A DNA stretch of 64,000 bases from an uncultured Bryobacterales bacterium (GTDB lineage Bacteria; Acidobacteriota; Terriglobia; Bryobacterales; UBA6623), in NCBI GenBank assembly GCA_951813065.1, contig CATOTH010000008.1:307257-371256 (forward strand). The letters run 5' to 3'. A program made the position numbers and the translations under genes. Shown here piece by piece: positions 17,040 to 25,420 of the stretch. The notes beneath the pieces were generated by a model that ran no database searches, was not told the origin of the DNA, and saw only the letters and a program-made list of their open reading frames with translations. The first letter of the stretch is position 1. Every line of letters starts with the position of its first letter.

Positions 17040-18077
17040 CTAGTGCCCCGGCATGCCGCCGGGAAGATAGAAGTACGCGATGACGAGGTAGACGCCATAA
17101 GCTGCCAGCAGGACGAATCCGAAGCCCCGCCGCAGGACGTCTCGCGACACGATGATTCCGGTTCGGAAGATCACCAGGATCAGAAGCATAGCCGGGTAGA
17201 GAATCGTAAAGAAGTCGCTTCCCGCGCGTAGGCCTCCGGAGGTGACGGCCGCGGCTGTCCCGGCGACGAACAGGACGTTCAGGATGTCCGCGCCGATGAC
17301 GTTGCCGACAGCAAGCTCACCATGTCCGCGTCTGGCGGCTGTGACCGCAGTCACCAGTTCCGGCAGGGATGTCCCGAATGCCACGAGCGTGGCGGCGACA
17401 ATGCTCTCCGGTACCGAAATGCGGTGAGCCGCTTCCTCCACAGCCGGGATGACGAGGTGGGCCGCCGCGACGACGAGTGCCACGGAAGCGACCAGCTTCA
17501 GCAAAGTCAGCCAGGCAGAGCTGTGGTGAATGACCCCGCTTGGGATCGACGCCCGTGCCTGTCCCGCCCATCGGACCGAGACGTACAGATACGCTACCAG
17601 CAGGGCAACGAGCAGGAACCCGCTCCCTTGCGCCAGACGGCCGCCTGCAGCGAACGCTTCCGCCGGGTCATTCCACGGTAGGCTAAGCAGAACCAGCAGG
17701 ACACCGGCTCCGAGCTGCATCCACCCCTGGCGGTTGACGATTTTCGGATCAAGCTTCAGCGGCGCGATCAAGCAGGCCACTCCGAGAATCAGTCCCGTGT
17801 CCGCAATGACTGACCCGACCGAGTTTCCCAGCGCGAGTCCCGGGGCACCCTTGACGGCAGCGAGCACGGAAACCGCCGCCTCCGGCGTTGTCGTACCAAG
17901 GCTGACGATCGTCGCACCGACGACCATCTTCGGTATCCGGAGGTCTTCGGAGAGCTCGACGGCTTGGTCGACGAGCAAGTCCGCGGCCTTGCCGAGGACG
18001 CCCAGCAACAACGCGATGCTTGCTATGAGGAGAGACCAATGGGCCTGGGAAAAGAACTGCTCGATTGCCGCGTCCAT
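17040..18077 (-). CDS. Calcium/sodium antiporter (CaCA family, YrbG-like)
   Basis: This 345-residue integral membrane protein has about ten hydrophobic helices in two inverted halves. Each half carries the alpha-repeat of CaCA exchangers: VSLGTTTPEAAVSVLAA with GNSVGSVIADTGLI in the first, and VAFGTSLPELVTAVTAA with GNVIGADILNVL in the second. The GTSLPE and GNxxGxxxxN elements hold the ion-binding acidic residues. It should exchange Na+ (or H+) for Ca2+ across the inner membrane. It is convergent with cysC (32 bp between stops) and divergent from the large cytochrome c gene, so it forms its own transcript. Confidence 0.93.
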   Translation of the reverse strand: MDAAIEQFFSQAHWSLLIASIALLLGVLGKAADLLVDQAVELSEDLRIPKMVVGATIVSLGTTTPEAAVSVLAAVKGAPGLALGNSVGSVIADTGLILGVACLIAPLKLDPKIVNRQGWMQLGAGVLLVLLSLPWNDPAEAFAAGGRLAQGSGFLLVALLVAYLYVSVRWAGQARASIPSGVIHHSSAWLTLLKLVASVALVVAAAHLVIPAVEEAAHRISVPESIVAATLVAFGTSLPELVTAVTAARRGHGELAVGNVIGADILNVLFVAGTAAAVTSGGLRAGSDFFTILYPAMLLILVIFRTGIIVSRDVLRRGFGFVLLAAYGVYLVIAYFYLPGGMPGH

Positions 18078-18124
18078 TGGAAGCTAAGAGTTTATCGGAT
18101 GGACTTGAGTCGATTGACCTAGCG

Positions 18125-18152
18125 TTACAGAGCCCCGGATTGCGACTATAAT
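18125..18152 (+). promoter_or_regulatory. Candidate promoter of the DUF1553 gene
   Basis: TTACAG (18125-18130), a 16-bp spacer and a perfect TATAAT (18147-18152) lie 16 bp before the ATG at 18168. The -10 box is strong, the -35 weak. The short gap leaves a very short leader. Confidence 0.45.
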
Positions 18153-18167
18153 ACGGGCGGCAAATTG

Positions 18168-21100
18168 ATGCGAGAAGCGCGACACGGGATACGCTGTTGG
18201 GCGTCGATGTGCGCGCTCATGGCCTTTGCGCTGCCCGAAACGGCGGCTGGTGGTGAGGCTGCGCTGGAACACTTTGAGAAGAAGATCCGGCCGCTTCTTG
18301 CCGAGCGATGCCACACCTGCCATAGCGCGGAAGCGCCGAGCGTGTTTGCCAACCTCTATCTTGACAGCAGGGACGGCGTACTGCGAGGCGGCGACTCCGG
18401 GCCTGCCGTAGTGCCGGGCGATTCCGCGAATAGCCTCTTGCTCAGAGCCGTGCGTGGAGAGGCGCGGGTTCCGATGCCGCCCACGGGCCGGTTGCGCGAC
18501 GACCAGATCGAGGATTTGGCGGCGTGGGTCGACGCAGGTTCTCCCTGGCCGCGCGAGCAGGCCCCGGGGCAACATGATCCAGGTGAAGCCTTCGATCTCG
18601 AGAGTCGCCGCAAGGAGCACTGGTCGTGGCAGCCGGTCCGCCTGGTTCCCGCGCCGGCTGTGGTGGACAGGAATTGGCCGAGATCTACCGTTGACCGGTT
18701 CATCCTCGCCAAGCTTGAGGAAAAGGGGCTGACGCCGGCAAAGGCAGCGGATCGTTACACGTTGCTGCGACGGCTCTCCTTCGACCTGACGGGCCTGCCA
18801 CCGACTGCAGAGGAAATTGCGGCGTTCATTGGCGACGATTCGGTGGGGGCCGTTGAAACTGTCGTGGAGCGCCTCCTGTCATCACCACACTTCGGCGAGC
18901 GGTGGGCTCGCCACTGGATGGATCTGTTTCGCTACACCGAATCGCACGGTAGTGAGGGGGACCCTGACATCCCGGAAGCTTGGCGCTACCGCGATTACTT
19001 GATCCGTGCGTTCAACTTGGATATCCCTTACGACCAGCTGATTCGCGAGCACTTGGCCGGAGACCTCCTGCCAGAGCCTAGGCTCAACGAGCTGGATGGC
19101 CTAAACGAGTCGCTGCTGGGCACTGCGCACTACCGCATGATCGAGCACGGTTTCCAGCCGGTCGACCCGCTCGAGGACCGCGTCAAGTGGACTGACAATC
19201 AGATCGATGTTGTCTCGAAGGCGTTCCAGGGCCTGACCGTGTCTTGCGCCCGGTGCCACGACCACAAGTTCGACGCGATCAGCCAGCGGGACTACTACGC
19301 GCTGTACGGCGTCTTGGCGAGCGCTCGCCCCGTGCAGCGGGCCGTAGATGCCCCGGATGTTCTGAACACGCACAGGGACGCGTTGCAGGCCACCAAGGCC
19401 AGCATCCGCGACACACTCGCATCACTCTGGCTCGCAAAGGCAGACGCATTGCCAGCGAGGTTTCGCAACGGCGATGCCGCGCTTGACCGCGCCATCGAAT
19501 CCGCTGCTTGCGACCCGGACAGCCCGTTGTATCCGTGGACCCAGCTATCCGCCCGAACTGGAGAAGACCTGCTCTCCGAATGGCACAGTCTCGTGGCCGG
19601 ATGGGAGCGGGAGGTCGAGTTTCGCGAGCAGTTCAATCGCCAAGAGTTCGGAACGATTTGGAGACCCACGCAGCCTGGCGCAGGGTGGATCCGGCTTGGA
19701 ACTGGTCTTGAAGGCGGCCCGACATCGCCCGGCGAGTTCTCCATTTCGCCTGAGGGTGATCGAGTCCTCACGGGAATCTACGAGCCGGGAGTCTACAGCG
19801 GTCTCATCTCCAGGCGGCACGACGGTGTGCTGCAAACACCCCGCTTCACGATCGACACGGATCGAATCAGTTTTCGCGTGCAGGGCTCGGGCCTGAGTTT
19901 CGTCAGGCTGATAGTGGAAAACTATGCCGTTCCGCGTGCAGGGATTTATTGGCAGCGCTATTCCCCCAAGAATGACTCGCCGGTTTGGGCTGGCTGGGAC
20001 ACCACGTACTGGAAGGGGTTCAGCGCGTACATCGAGTTCGCGACCGTGCAGGACTCTACGAACTTCCAGCTGGACCCCGAGCACTCGCGTCAAAAGCCCA
20101 GGCCGACGGCGCCTGAAGACGGGCGTTCCTACTTCGGAGCCATGGCGGTTGCGTTCCACGACAAGGATGTCGTGCCGAAGGAGACTGAGACCGGACTTTC
20201 CTACCTGCTGAAGGGGCCGGTGCCGCAGGATGTCGAGGCGTTGGAACAGCTTTACGCCGACCGCCTTAGGGATGCGGTTCAGGCTTGGCGCAGGGGGCAA
20301 AGTACCCAGTCGCAAGCTGGTTTTCTGGATTGGTTCGTGCGACAGGGACTGCTGCCCGCGACCCTGGGGGCCTCGGAACGGCTCGACACGCTGGTCGCGG
20401 ACTACCGTCGTCTCGAGCAGTCCGTGCCGGTTTTCCGTCGCGCCCCCGGCGTCTTGGACGAAGCCGGTCCTGATCAGCCGCTGTTGGTCCGCGGAGACTT
20501 CAAGAATCCCGCAGAGCCCGTTCCGAGGCGGTACTTGACCGCCCTAGGCGGCCAGCCTTACGAGGACCCCGCCACGACTCGCCTGCGGTTGGCGGAGGAA
20601 GTTGCCGGTCCGCGCAACCCGCTCACAGCCCGGGTCATGGTCAATCGCATTTGGCGGCACTTGTTCGGGCGCGGCCTTGTGTCTACCGTGGACAACTTCG
20701 GCCGGTTGGGGAGCCCGCCGACTCATCCGGAACTGCTGGACTTTCTCGCAGACCAGTTCGTCAAGGACGGATGGTCGATCAAGAGCATGATCCGGCGACT
20801 GGTCATGACAGCGACCTACCAGCTGGACAGCCAGCCTTCCGAACTCGCTGGTGCCGTGGATCCCGGCAACGACCTCCTGCAACACATGCGTATCCGGCGG
20901 ATGGACGGCGAGTCGATTCGCGACAGTGTCCTGGCGGTTTCAGGGCGGCTGGACCGGAGCCTTCACGGCCCCTCGATCAATGTTTACTACGCCTTCGCGA
21001 AGGGCAAGACCAAGGGCGACCGGACCAAGGGCTCGCTCGACGGGGATGGACGTCGGAGCGTGTACCAGGAAATCCGCCGAAATGCTCACAATCCGTTCCT

Positions 21101-21419
21101 GGAAGTGTTCGATCAGCCCAAACCGGCCTCCACCCGAGGCCAGCGAGACGTGACTAACGTGCCCGCCCAGTCGCTCACCATGCTGAACAGTCCACTGGTC
21201 ATTGCCCAGGCGGAGCGGTGGGGCGAGGCGCTGGCCAACGGCGACATGGCTGCTTCTGACACCGTCAGGTTGATGTTCCTGGAGGCTCTTGGACGCCCGC
21301 CGGAGCCCTTGGAGCTCGATCGCAGTCTGGGTTACTTCAGCGCGGACGCCAACGCGTCGGCCTGGGCCGATCTCGCGCATGCCATCTTCAATCTCAAGGA
21401 ATTTCTTTACATCCGCTGA
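18168..21419 (+). CDS. Planctomycete-type cytochrome c, DUF1549/DUF1553 protein
   Basis: This is a 1083-residue exported protein. A signal peptide covers residues ~1-27. The planctomycete-type cytochrome c domain follows, with haem motif CHTCH near residue 45 and a distal MPP (VPMPPTGRL). DUF1549 spans roughly 165-370 and contains a second CxxCH in SCARCHDHKFD. A middle beta-rich region (~500-680) resembles a LamG-like insert. DUF1553 occupies the last ~300 residues (NPLTARVMVNRIWRHLFGRGLV; DNFGRLGSPPTHPELLDFLA; NVPAQSLTMLNSP). Such proteins are abundant in Planctomycetota, Verrucomicrobiota and some Acidobacteriota and are thought to take part in periplasmic redox steps of polysaccharide or sulfated-glycan catabolism; the exact reaction is unknown. 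They usually sit beside a DUF1501 partner, which is absent here. A TTG 3 nt upstream is an alternative start. Confidence 0.9.
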   Translation: MREARHGIRCWASMCALMAFALPETAAGGEAALEHFEKKIRPLLAERCHTCHSAEAPSVFANLYLDSRDGVLRGGDSGPAVVPGDSANSLLLRAVRGEARVPMPPTGRLRDDQIEDLAAWVDAGSPWPREQAPGQHDPGEAFDLESRRKEHWSWQPVRLVPAPAVVDRNWPRSTVDRFILAKLEEKGLTPAKAADRYTLLRRLSFDLTGLPPTAEEIAAFIGDDSVGAVETVVERLLSSPHFGERWARHWMDLFRYTESHGSEGDPDIPEAWRYRDYLIRAFNLDIPYDQLIREHLAGDLLPEPRLNELDGLNESLLGTAHYRMIEHGFQPVDPLEDRVKWTDNQIDVVSKAFQGLTVSCARCHDHKFDAISQRDYYALYGVLASARPVQRAVDAPDVLNTHRDALQATKASIRDTLASLWLAKADALPARFRNGDAALDRAIESAACDPDSPLYPWTQLSARTGEDLLSEWHSLVAGWEREVEFREQFNRQEFGTIWRPTQPGAGWIRLGTGLEGGPTSPGEFSISPEGDRVLTGIYEPGVYSGLISRRHDGVLQTPRFTIDTDRISFRVQGSGLSFVRLIVENYAVPRAGIYWQRYSPKNDSPVWAGWDTTYWKGFSAYIEFATVQDSTNFQLDPEHSRQKPRPTAPEDGRSYFGAMAVAFHDKDVVPKETETGLSYLLKGPVPQDVEALEQLYADRLRDAVQAWRRGQSTQSQAGFLDWFVRQGLLPATLGASERLDTLVADYRRLEQSVPVFRRAPGVLDEAGPDQPLLVRGDFKNPAEPVPRRYLTALGGQPYEDPATTRLRLAEEVAGPRNPLTARVMVNRIWRHLFGRGLVSTVDNFGRLGSPPTHPELLDFLADQFVKDGWSIKSMIRRLVMTATYQLDSQPSELAGAVDPGNDLLQHMRIRRMDGESIRDSVLAVSGRLDRSLHGPSINVYYAFAKGKTKGDRTKGSLDGDGRRSVYQEIRRNAHNPFLEVFDQPKPASTRGQRDVTNVPAQSLTMLNSPLVIAQAERWGEALANGDMAASDTVRLMFLEALGRPPEPLELDRSLGYFSADANASAWADLAHAIFNLKEFLYIR

Positions 21420-21464
21420 GCAATCCGGCCCCGTGCTCGCTACGGCAGAGACTGACGCAACTGT

Positions 21465-21932
21465 ATGAACGTTCGAGCGGAAACGCCGGCGGAGCGTGTG
21501 GGGCCGATTCTCGGAGTGGGGGGAGTGTTGTTTGACGGCGGGCGAGTGCTGCTGGTGAAACGGGGCGCTCACCCAGCGAAGGGCTATTGGTCGATTCCCG
21601 GTGGCAAGCTTGCCGCTGGCGAGACATTGGCTGAGGGGGTGGAGAGGGAGATGCTGGAGGAGACGGGCCTGCGAGTTCGGGCACGAGCCCTGGTTGAAGT
21701 GTATGAGCGGCTGCCGGGACCCGGTGCGGGCAGGACAGCCGACCACTACGTCGTGCTGGACTATCTCTGCGAAGCGAAAGGGGGGCTCTTGCGCGCGGGT
21801 GATGACGCCGCCGAGGTCGGGTGGTTCGCGCTAAAGGAACTGGATGCCCTCCACCTGACGCCAGGGGCCGCACCGGTAATCGAGAAGGCGTTCAGGATGA
21901 CGGGCGGCATTTCTGGCGGGCAAGACCTCTAA
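21465..21932 (+). CDS. NUDIX hydrolase
   Basis: This 155-residue protein is a single NUDIX domain. The full 23-residue box GX5EX7REUXEEXGU is present, starting at GGKLAAGE and ending REMLEETGL (residues ~46-68). Members hydrolyse nucleoside diphosphates linked to another moiety. The ADP-ribose-pyrophosphatase-like context (VGGVLFDGGRVLLVKRG; YWSIPGG; HYVVLDYLCE) suggests an ADP-sugar or oxidised nucleotide, but specificity cannot be read. Its TAA shares bases with the mutS2 ATG (TAATG), so the two are co-translated. Pairing with a MutS-family gene may hint at a nucleotide-sanitation role, which is inference. Confidence 0.93.
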   Translation: MNVRAETPAERVGPILGVGGVLFDGGRVLLVKRGAHPAKGYWSIPGGKLAAGETLAEGVEREMLEETGLRVRARALVEVYERLPGPGAGRTADHYVVLDYLCEAKGGLLRAGDDAAEVGWFALKELDALHLTPGAAPVIEKAFRMTGGISGGQDL

Positions 21933-24364
21933 TGCTTGCCGACCCATACGAGGCACTGGAGTTCGACAGGGTCGTGGCTCTGTTGCGCCGCTACGCCCCA
22001 AGTCCGCTAGGCGCCGCGCGGCTGGACAAAGTCCTCGCCAAGCCGCGCCTGAAGTCGGCCCGGGCGGCTACAGCCGAACTGGCGATAGTCGGCGAGGCCA
22101 TCTCTTGGCTCCGCGAAGCGGATCAGGGTCTCGAAGGTTCCGTACCGCCCCCACGTTTCTCGGGGATCGAAGATGTCCGCGAGCCAGTCCGGCGACTGTC
22201 GATGGAAGGGATTGTCTTGGATGCGTCCGAGATTCGCGCGATTCTCGACCTGCTAGGCACTTCCCAACGGATTCGGCATGGCCTGCTCGGTGATGAAACC
22301 CGCCGGCCGCTCTTGCAGGCCTGGGGCAAGGATATTCCGGACTTGCGGCTCTTGCTGTCGGCTCTGGCGGGCAAGATCCTCCCCAATAACGAGCTTTCCA
22401 ATCTTGCGAGCACCGCTCTGTCGAAGGTGCGGCGGCAGATCGAGAAGCAAAAGGCGCTGGTCGAAACCTCACTGGAGAGGTTCGTGCGCAGGCATGCGGA
22501 TTCCGGAGTGCTTCAGGACAAGTACGTCACGATGCGCAATGGCCGCACAGTCGTACCTGTCAAATCGACGTTGAAGAGCCGCGTCGACGGGATCGTGCAC
22601 GGGGCGAGCTCTAGCGGCCAGACTGTCTTCGTCGAACCGCTCGACACCATCGTGCAGAACAACCGCCTCGTGCGATTACGCGAGGACGAGCAAAGCGAGA
22701 TCCTCCGAATCTTGCGCGAGATGAGTGCCAGGCTCCATGCCGAGCGGTCCGGAATCGTGGCGGCGGTCACAGCGGTCGGAGAGCTGGAGTACGTGTTCGC
22801 CCGAGCGAGGTTCTCGATTGATTTCGGCTGCTGTGTGCCCCGGTTCGGAATCGGGACGGCTGCCCGAATCGTATTGGACGAGGCGCGTCATCCACTCCTG
22901 CAAGACCTCTTGAACCAGCAGGCGAGTCGCCCGGTTCCGCTCAGTGTTCGGCTCGATGGCGGCAACCGAACCATGGTCGTGAGCGGTCCGAACGCGGGCG
23001 GGAAGACGGTTGTGCTCAAGACCATCGGCGTCTTGGCGGCGATGGCCCAGGCCGGGATCCCGATTCCAGCTGACGATGCGGAGTTTCCGTGGTTCGAGGG
23101 AATCCTTGCCGACATTGGGGACGCTCAGTCGATCAGCGAGAGCCTCAGCACCTTCTCGGCGCATGTTTCCAAGCTGAACGCGATTTTGGAGGGCTCCTCG
23201 CCCGAGACCCTGGCCGTGCTGGACGAACTGGGTACTGCGACCGATCCTGAGGACGGCGGAGCGCTGGCAGTGGCGGTTGTCGAGCGGCTGCGGGCGGCAG
23301 GCGGGTTCGCCGTGGTGTCCACGCATCTTCCGGAGTTGAAGATGTATGGCGCCCGCACCGAGGGCGTGGTCAGCGCTTCGATGGGACTTGATGAAGGCAA
23401 TCTGAGCGTGACCTACAGGCTGCATACCGGCATTCCGGGGCAGTCCGCCGGGCTCGACATGGCGGAGCGTTTCGGCATGCCGACTGATGTCGTCCAGCGC
23501 GCGCGCTCTCTCAAGGGCCATGCCGGCGAGCACGCCTCCGCGTTCTTGGCCGATCTCCGGGAGCGCGCCCGGAAGTACGAGGAACTGTCCAGGGGCCTGC
23601 GTCGACAAGCCAGGGAACTCGAGGCCCGCAAGCTCGAACTCGAGCAGGAGAGCGCGAGGCTGGCTCGAGACTTGCGCAAACAGACGGAAGACCGGGTGGG
23701 GAAGCTCGTTGCCAACCTGGAGAGAACGTACCGCGAGTCGCTGGACGCTGCATTGAAGAAAATCCGTGCGACGGGCGCGAGGCCGAGTCGGGCGGCTCCA
23801 AAGCACTCGACCCAAGCGATTGGCAGTTTTCGTCGCGCGGCGGCAGCCGCGGTGCAGTCCGCATTGGGAACCGGACCGCTCCCGGGGGCCGACGAGGGCG
23901 ACAATTTCACTGTCGGCGACCAGGTGTGTCTCATTTCGATGGGGATTTCAGGAGAAATCGTGCGGAGGCTGGATGGCGGCAGATGGGAAGTGCGAGCTGG
24001 CGCGATGCGCTTACAGGCAGATGCCGAAGACATCGCTGCTGCAGGGGAGGCTCTCGACCGCCCGACTCGCCTTCCTGTCGGGGTGAGCCTTGACACAGCC
24101 GTCGATGCCGGCGACTTGCCGTTCGAAATCAACGTGATCGGCAAGACTGCGGACGAAGCCTTGTCGGACGTGGACAAGTATCTCGATCGGGCCGTTCTCG
24201 CGAACCGGACAAAGCTGCGAGTGGTCCATGGCTTCGGCAAGGACGTGCTGCGGCGTGAGCTCTGGCAGATGTTCGCCCACCACGTGCACGTTGCCAAGTA
24301 CTACCAAGCCGCACAGCAGGAGGGTGGCGCCGGCGCAACGATCGTGGAGATTCGCGATGCGTGA
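21932..24364 (+). CDS. mutS2: MutS2 family endonuclease/ribosome-rescue ATPase
   Basis: This is an 810-residue MutS2. The N-terminal part (FDRVVALLRRYAPSPLG) replaces the mismatch-recognition domains of MutS. A core clamp region leads to the ABC ATPase with Walker A GPNAGGKT (~residue 352), the signature region STFSAHVSKL and Walker B LAVLDELGTATDP (~427). A charged coiled coil (~520-620) follows, then a KOW-like beta region and a C-terminal Smr domain (~730-808). In Smr, the usual LDLHG reads INVIG and HGxG reads HGFGKDVLR, so the nuclease motif is altered. MutS2 proteins suppress recombination or split collided ribosomes in studied bacteria. The start at 21932, overlapping the NUDIX stop, is chosen because it gives the standard N-terminus. 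Confidence 0.93.
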   Translation: MLADPYEALEFDRVVALLRRYAPSPLGAARLDKVLAKPRLKSARAATAELAIVGEAISWLREADQGLEGSVPPPRFSGIEDVREPVRRLSMEGIVLDASEIRAILDLLGTSQRIRHGLLGDETRRPLLQAWGKDIPDLRLLLSALAGKILPNNELSNLASTALSKVRRQIEKQKALVETSLERFVRRHADSGVLQDKYVTMRNGRTVVPVKSTLKSRVDGIVHGASSSGQTVFVEPLDTIVQNNRLVRLREDEQSEILRILREMSARLHAERSGIVAAVTAVGELEYVFARARFSIDFGCCVPRFGIGTAARIVLDEARHPLLQDLLNQQASRPVPLSVRLDGGNRTMVVSGPNAGGKTVVLKTIGVLAAMAQAGIPIPADDAEFPWFEGILADIGDAQSISESLSTFSAHVSKLNAILEGSSPETLAVLDELGTATDPEDGGALAVAVVERLRAAGGFAVVSTHLPELKMYGARTEGVVSASMGLDEGNLSVTYRLHTGIPGQSAGLDMAERFGMPTDVVQRARSLKGHAGEHASAFLADLRERARKYEELSRGLRRQARELEARKLELEQESARLARDLRKQTEDRVGKLVANLERTYRESLDAALKKIRATGARPSRAAPKHSTQAIGSFRRAAAAAVQSALGTGPLPGADEGDNFTVGDQVCLISMGISGEIVRRLDGGRWEVRAGAMRLQADAEDIAAAGEALDRPTRLPVGVSLDTAVDAGDLPFEINVIGKTADEALSDVDKYLDRAVLANRTKLRVVHGFGKDVLRRELWQMFAHHVHVAKYYQAAQQEGGAGATIVEIRDA

Positions 24365-24426
24365 CGGGTGTGGCGTCTCCGGACAGGGCCGATGGTAAAA
24401 TGGCCTTTCCGAGCGGACCTGCCGCC

Positions 24427-24786
24427 ATGATTCCCGGTTTTCTCTTTCCTGAATCCACTGTCCACGAGAGCGGCTCCGGAGAGCCGGTTGAGATCGGTGC
24501 CGGCAATGGCACGGTACTGCTAGCTCTCGGCATCACCGAGATACTCGAGCAACAGAGTCTGGACGTGGACGTCCAGGGATCCGTCGACGGCGAGGAGTGG
24601 ATGGACGAGCCCCTCCGTGCCTTCCCGCAGAAGTTCTACAGGGGCGTGTGGCAGATTCTCTGCGACCTGGACGCAGTGCCGGACGTCCGCTTTGTCAAGG
24701 TCCGCTACAAGGTCGCACGGTGGGGAGTCGGAGAACCGACGCCGACGTTCAAGTTCTACGTGTTCGCAGACCGCTTCGACGGTTGA
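24427..24786 (+). CDS. Small conserved-looking protein of unknown function
   Basis: The product is a 119-residue soluble protein without signal peptide or membrane segment. Its sequence is natural-looking: a beta pattern (GNGTVLLALGITEI; LDVDVQGSVDGEEW), a conserved-type core (FPQKFYRGVWQILCDLD) and a closing strand (VRFVKVRYKVARWG...FKFYVFADRF). It resembles small beta-sandwich proteins that accompany acidobacterial genomes, but I cannot name a family. ATG 24427 was preferred over the in-frame start at 24361, because the upstream 22 residues are low-quality and overlap the mutS2 end. It is followed by a 106-bp gap and the convergent smpB. Confidence 0.65.
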   Translation: MIPGFLFPESTVHESGSGEPVEIGAGNGTVLLALGITEILEQQSLDVDVQGSVDGEEWMDEPLRAFPQKFYRGVWQILCDLDAVPDVRFVKVRYKVARWGVGEPTPTFKFYVFADRFDG

Positions 24787-24892
24787 ATTCCGGAACGGTG
24801 CGAGCAGTCTTTAGCCTTCGAGCCGCGCATGGCACGGGACATCGGGAATCGTTCCAGGTTGGGAAGTCCTTGCCTGTCTCCAGTGGCATGGG

Positions 24893-25366
24893 CTAGCGTC
24901 GGCCATCACGTTGCAGCACGGAGTCTCGCGCCTCGGCCAGTTCCACGGCTTTCCGTTTCGCGTCCCGCTTGTCGTGGAGTCGCTTGCCCTTGGCGACTGC
25001 GATCTCGCACTTGATCCGTCCGTCTTTAGTGTAGATTCGCATAGGGACCAGCGTCAGTCCCTTCTGGCGCGTCTTGCCTTCAAGCTTGTCGATCTCCTTG
25101 CGGTGCATCAACAGTTTCCGCGGGCGGACGGTCTCCGTTCCGTCGACCCGTGCGTAGCTGTAGGCGCTGATGTGAGCGTTGTACAGCCAAAGCTCACCGT
25201 TCTTGACGGTAGCGTAGGCGTCCGACAGCTGGATCTTTCCGTTGCGGCATGACTTGACTTCATGGCCAGTGAGCACGATGCCGGCCTCGAAGCGATCCAG
25301 GATTGAGAAGATGCGCCGGGCCCGCCGATTGTCCGCAAGAGTCCCCTTTGCTGCCGTCTTAGCCAT
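24893..25366 (-). CDS. smpB: SsrA-binding protein SmpB
   Basis: This 157-residue protein has a conserved OB-fold core (NRRARRIFSILDRFEAGIVLTGHEVKSCRNGKIQLSDAYA) and the SmpB signature KLLMHRKEIDKLEGKTRQKGLTLVPMRIY. The basic C-terminal tail (KGKRLHDKRDAKRKA) enters the mRNA channel of the stalled ribosome. It delivers tmRNA to ribosomes in trans-translation. Full length. The ssrA gene is not in the window. It is divergently transcribed from the secretin gene, with 54 bp between the starts. Confidence 0.96.
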   Translation of the reverse strand: MAKTAAKGTLADNRRARRIFSILDRFEAGIVLTGHEVKSCRNGKIQLSDAYATVKNGELWLYNAHISAYSYARVDGTETVRPRKLLMHRKEIDKLEGKTRQKGLTLVPMRIYTKDGRIKCEIAVAKGKRLHDKRDAKRKAVELAEARDSVLQRDGRR

Positions 25367-25420
25367 CGCCGTTCCACGCTCCGGAGCCCCGCATCGTCAT
25401 CTATCTAGGTCAACTGGAAG

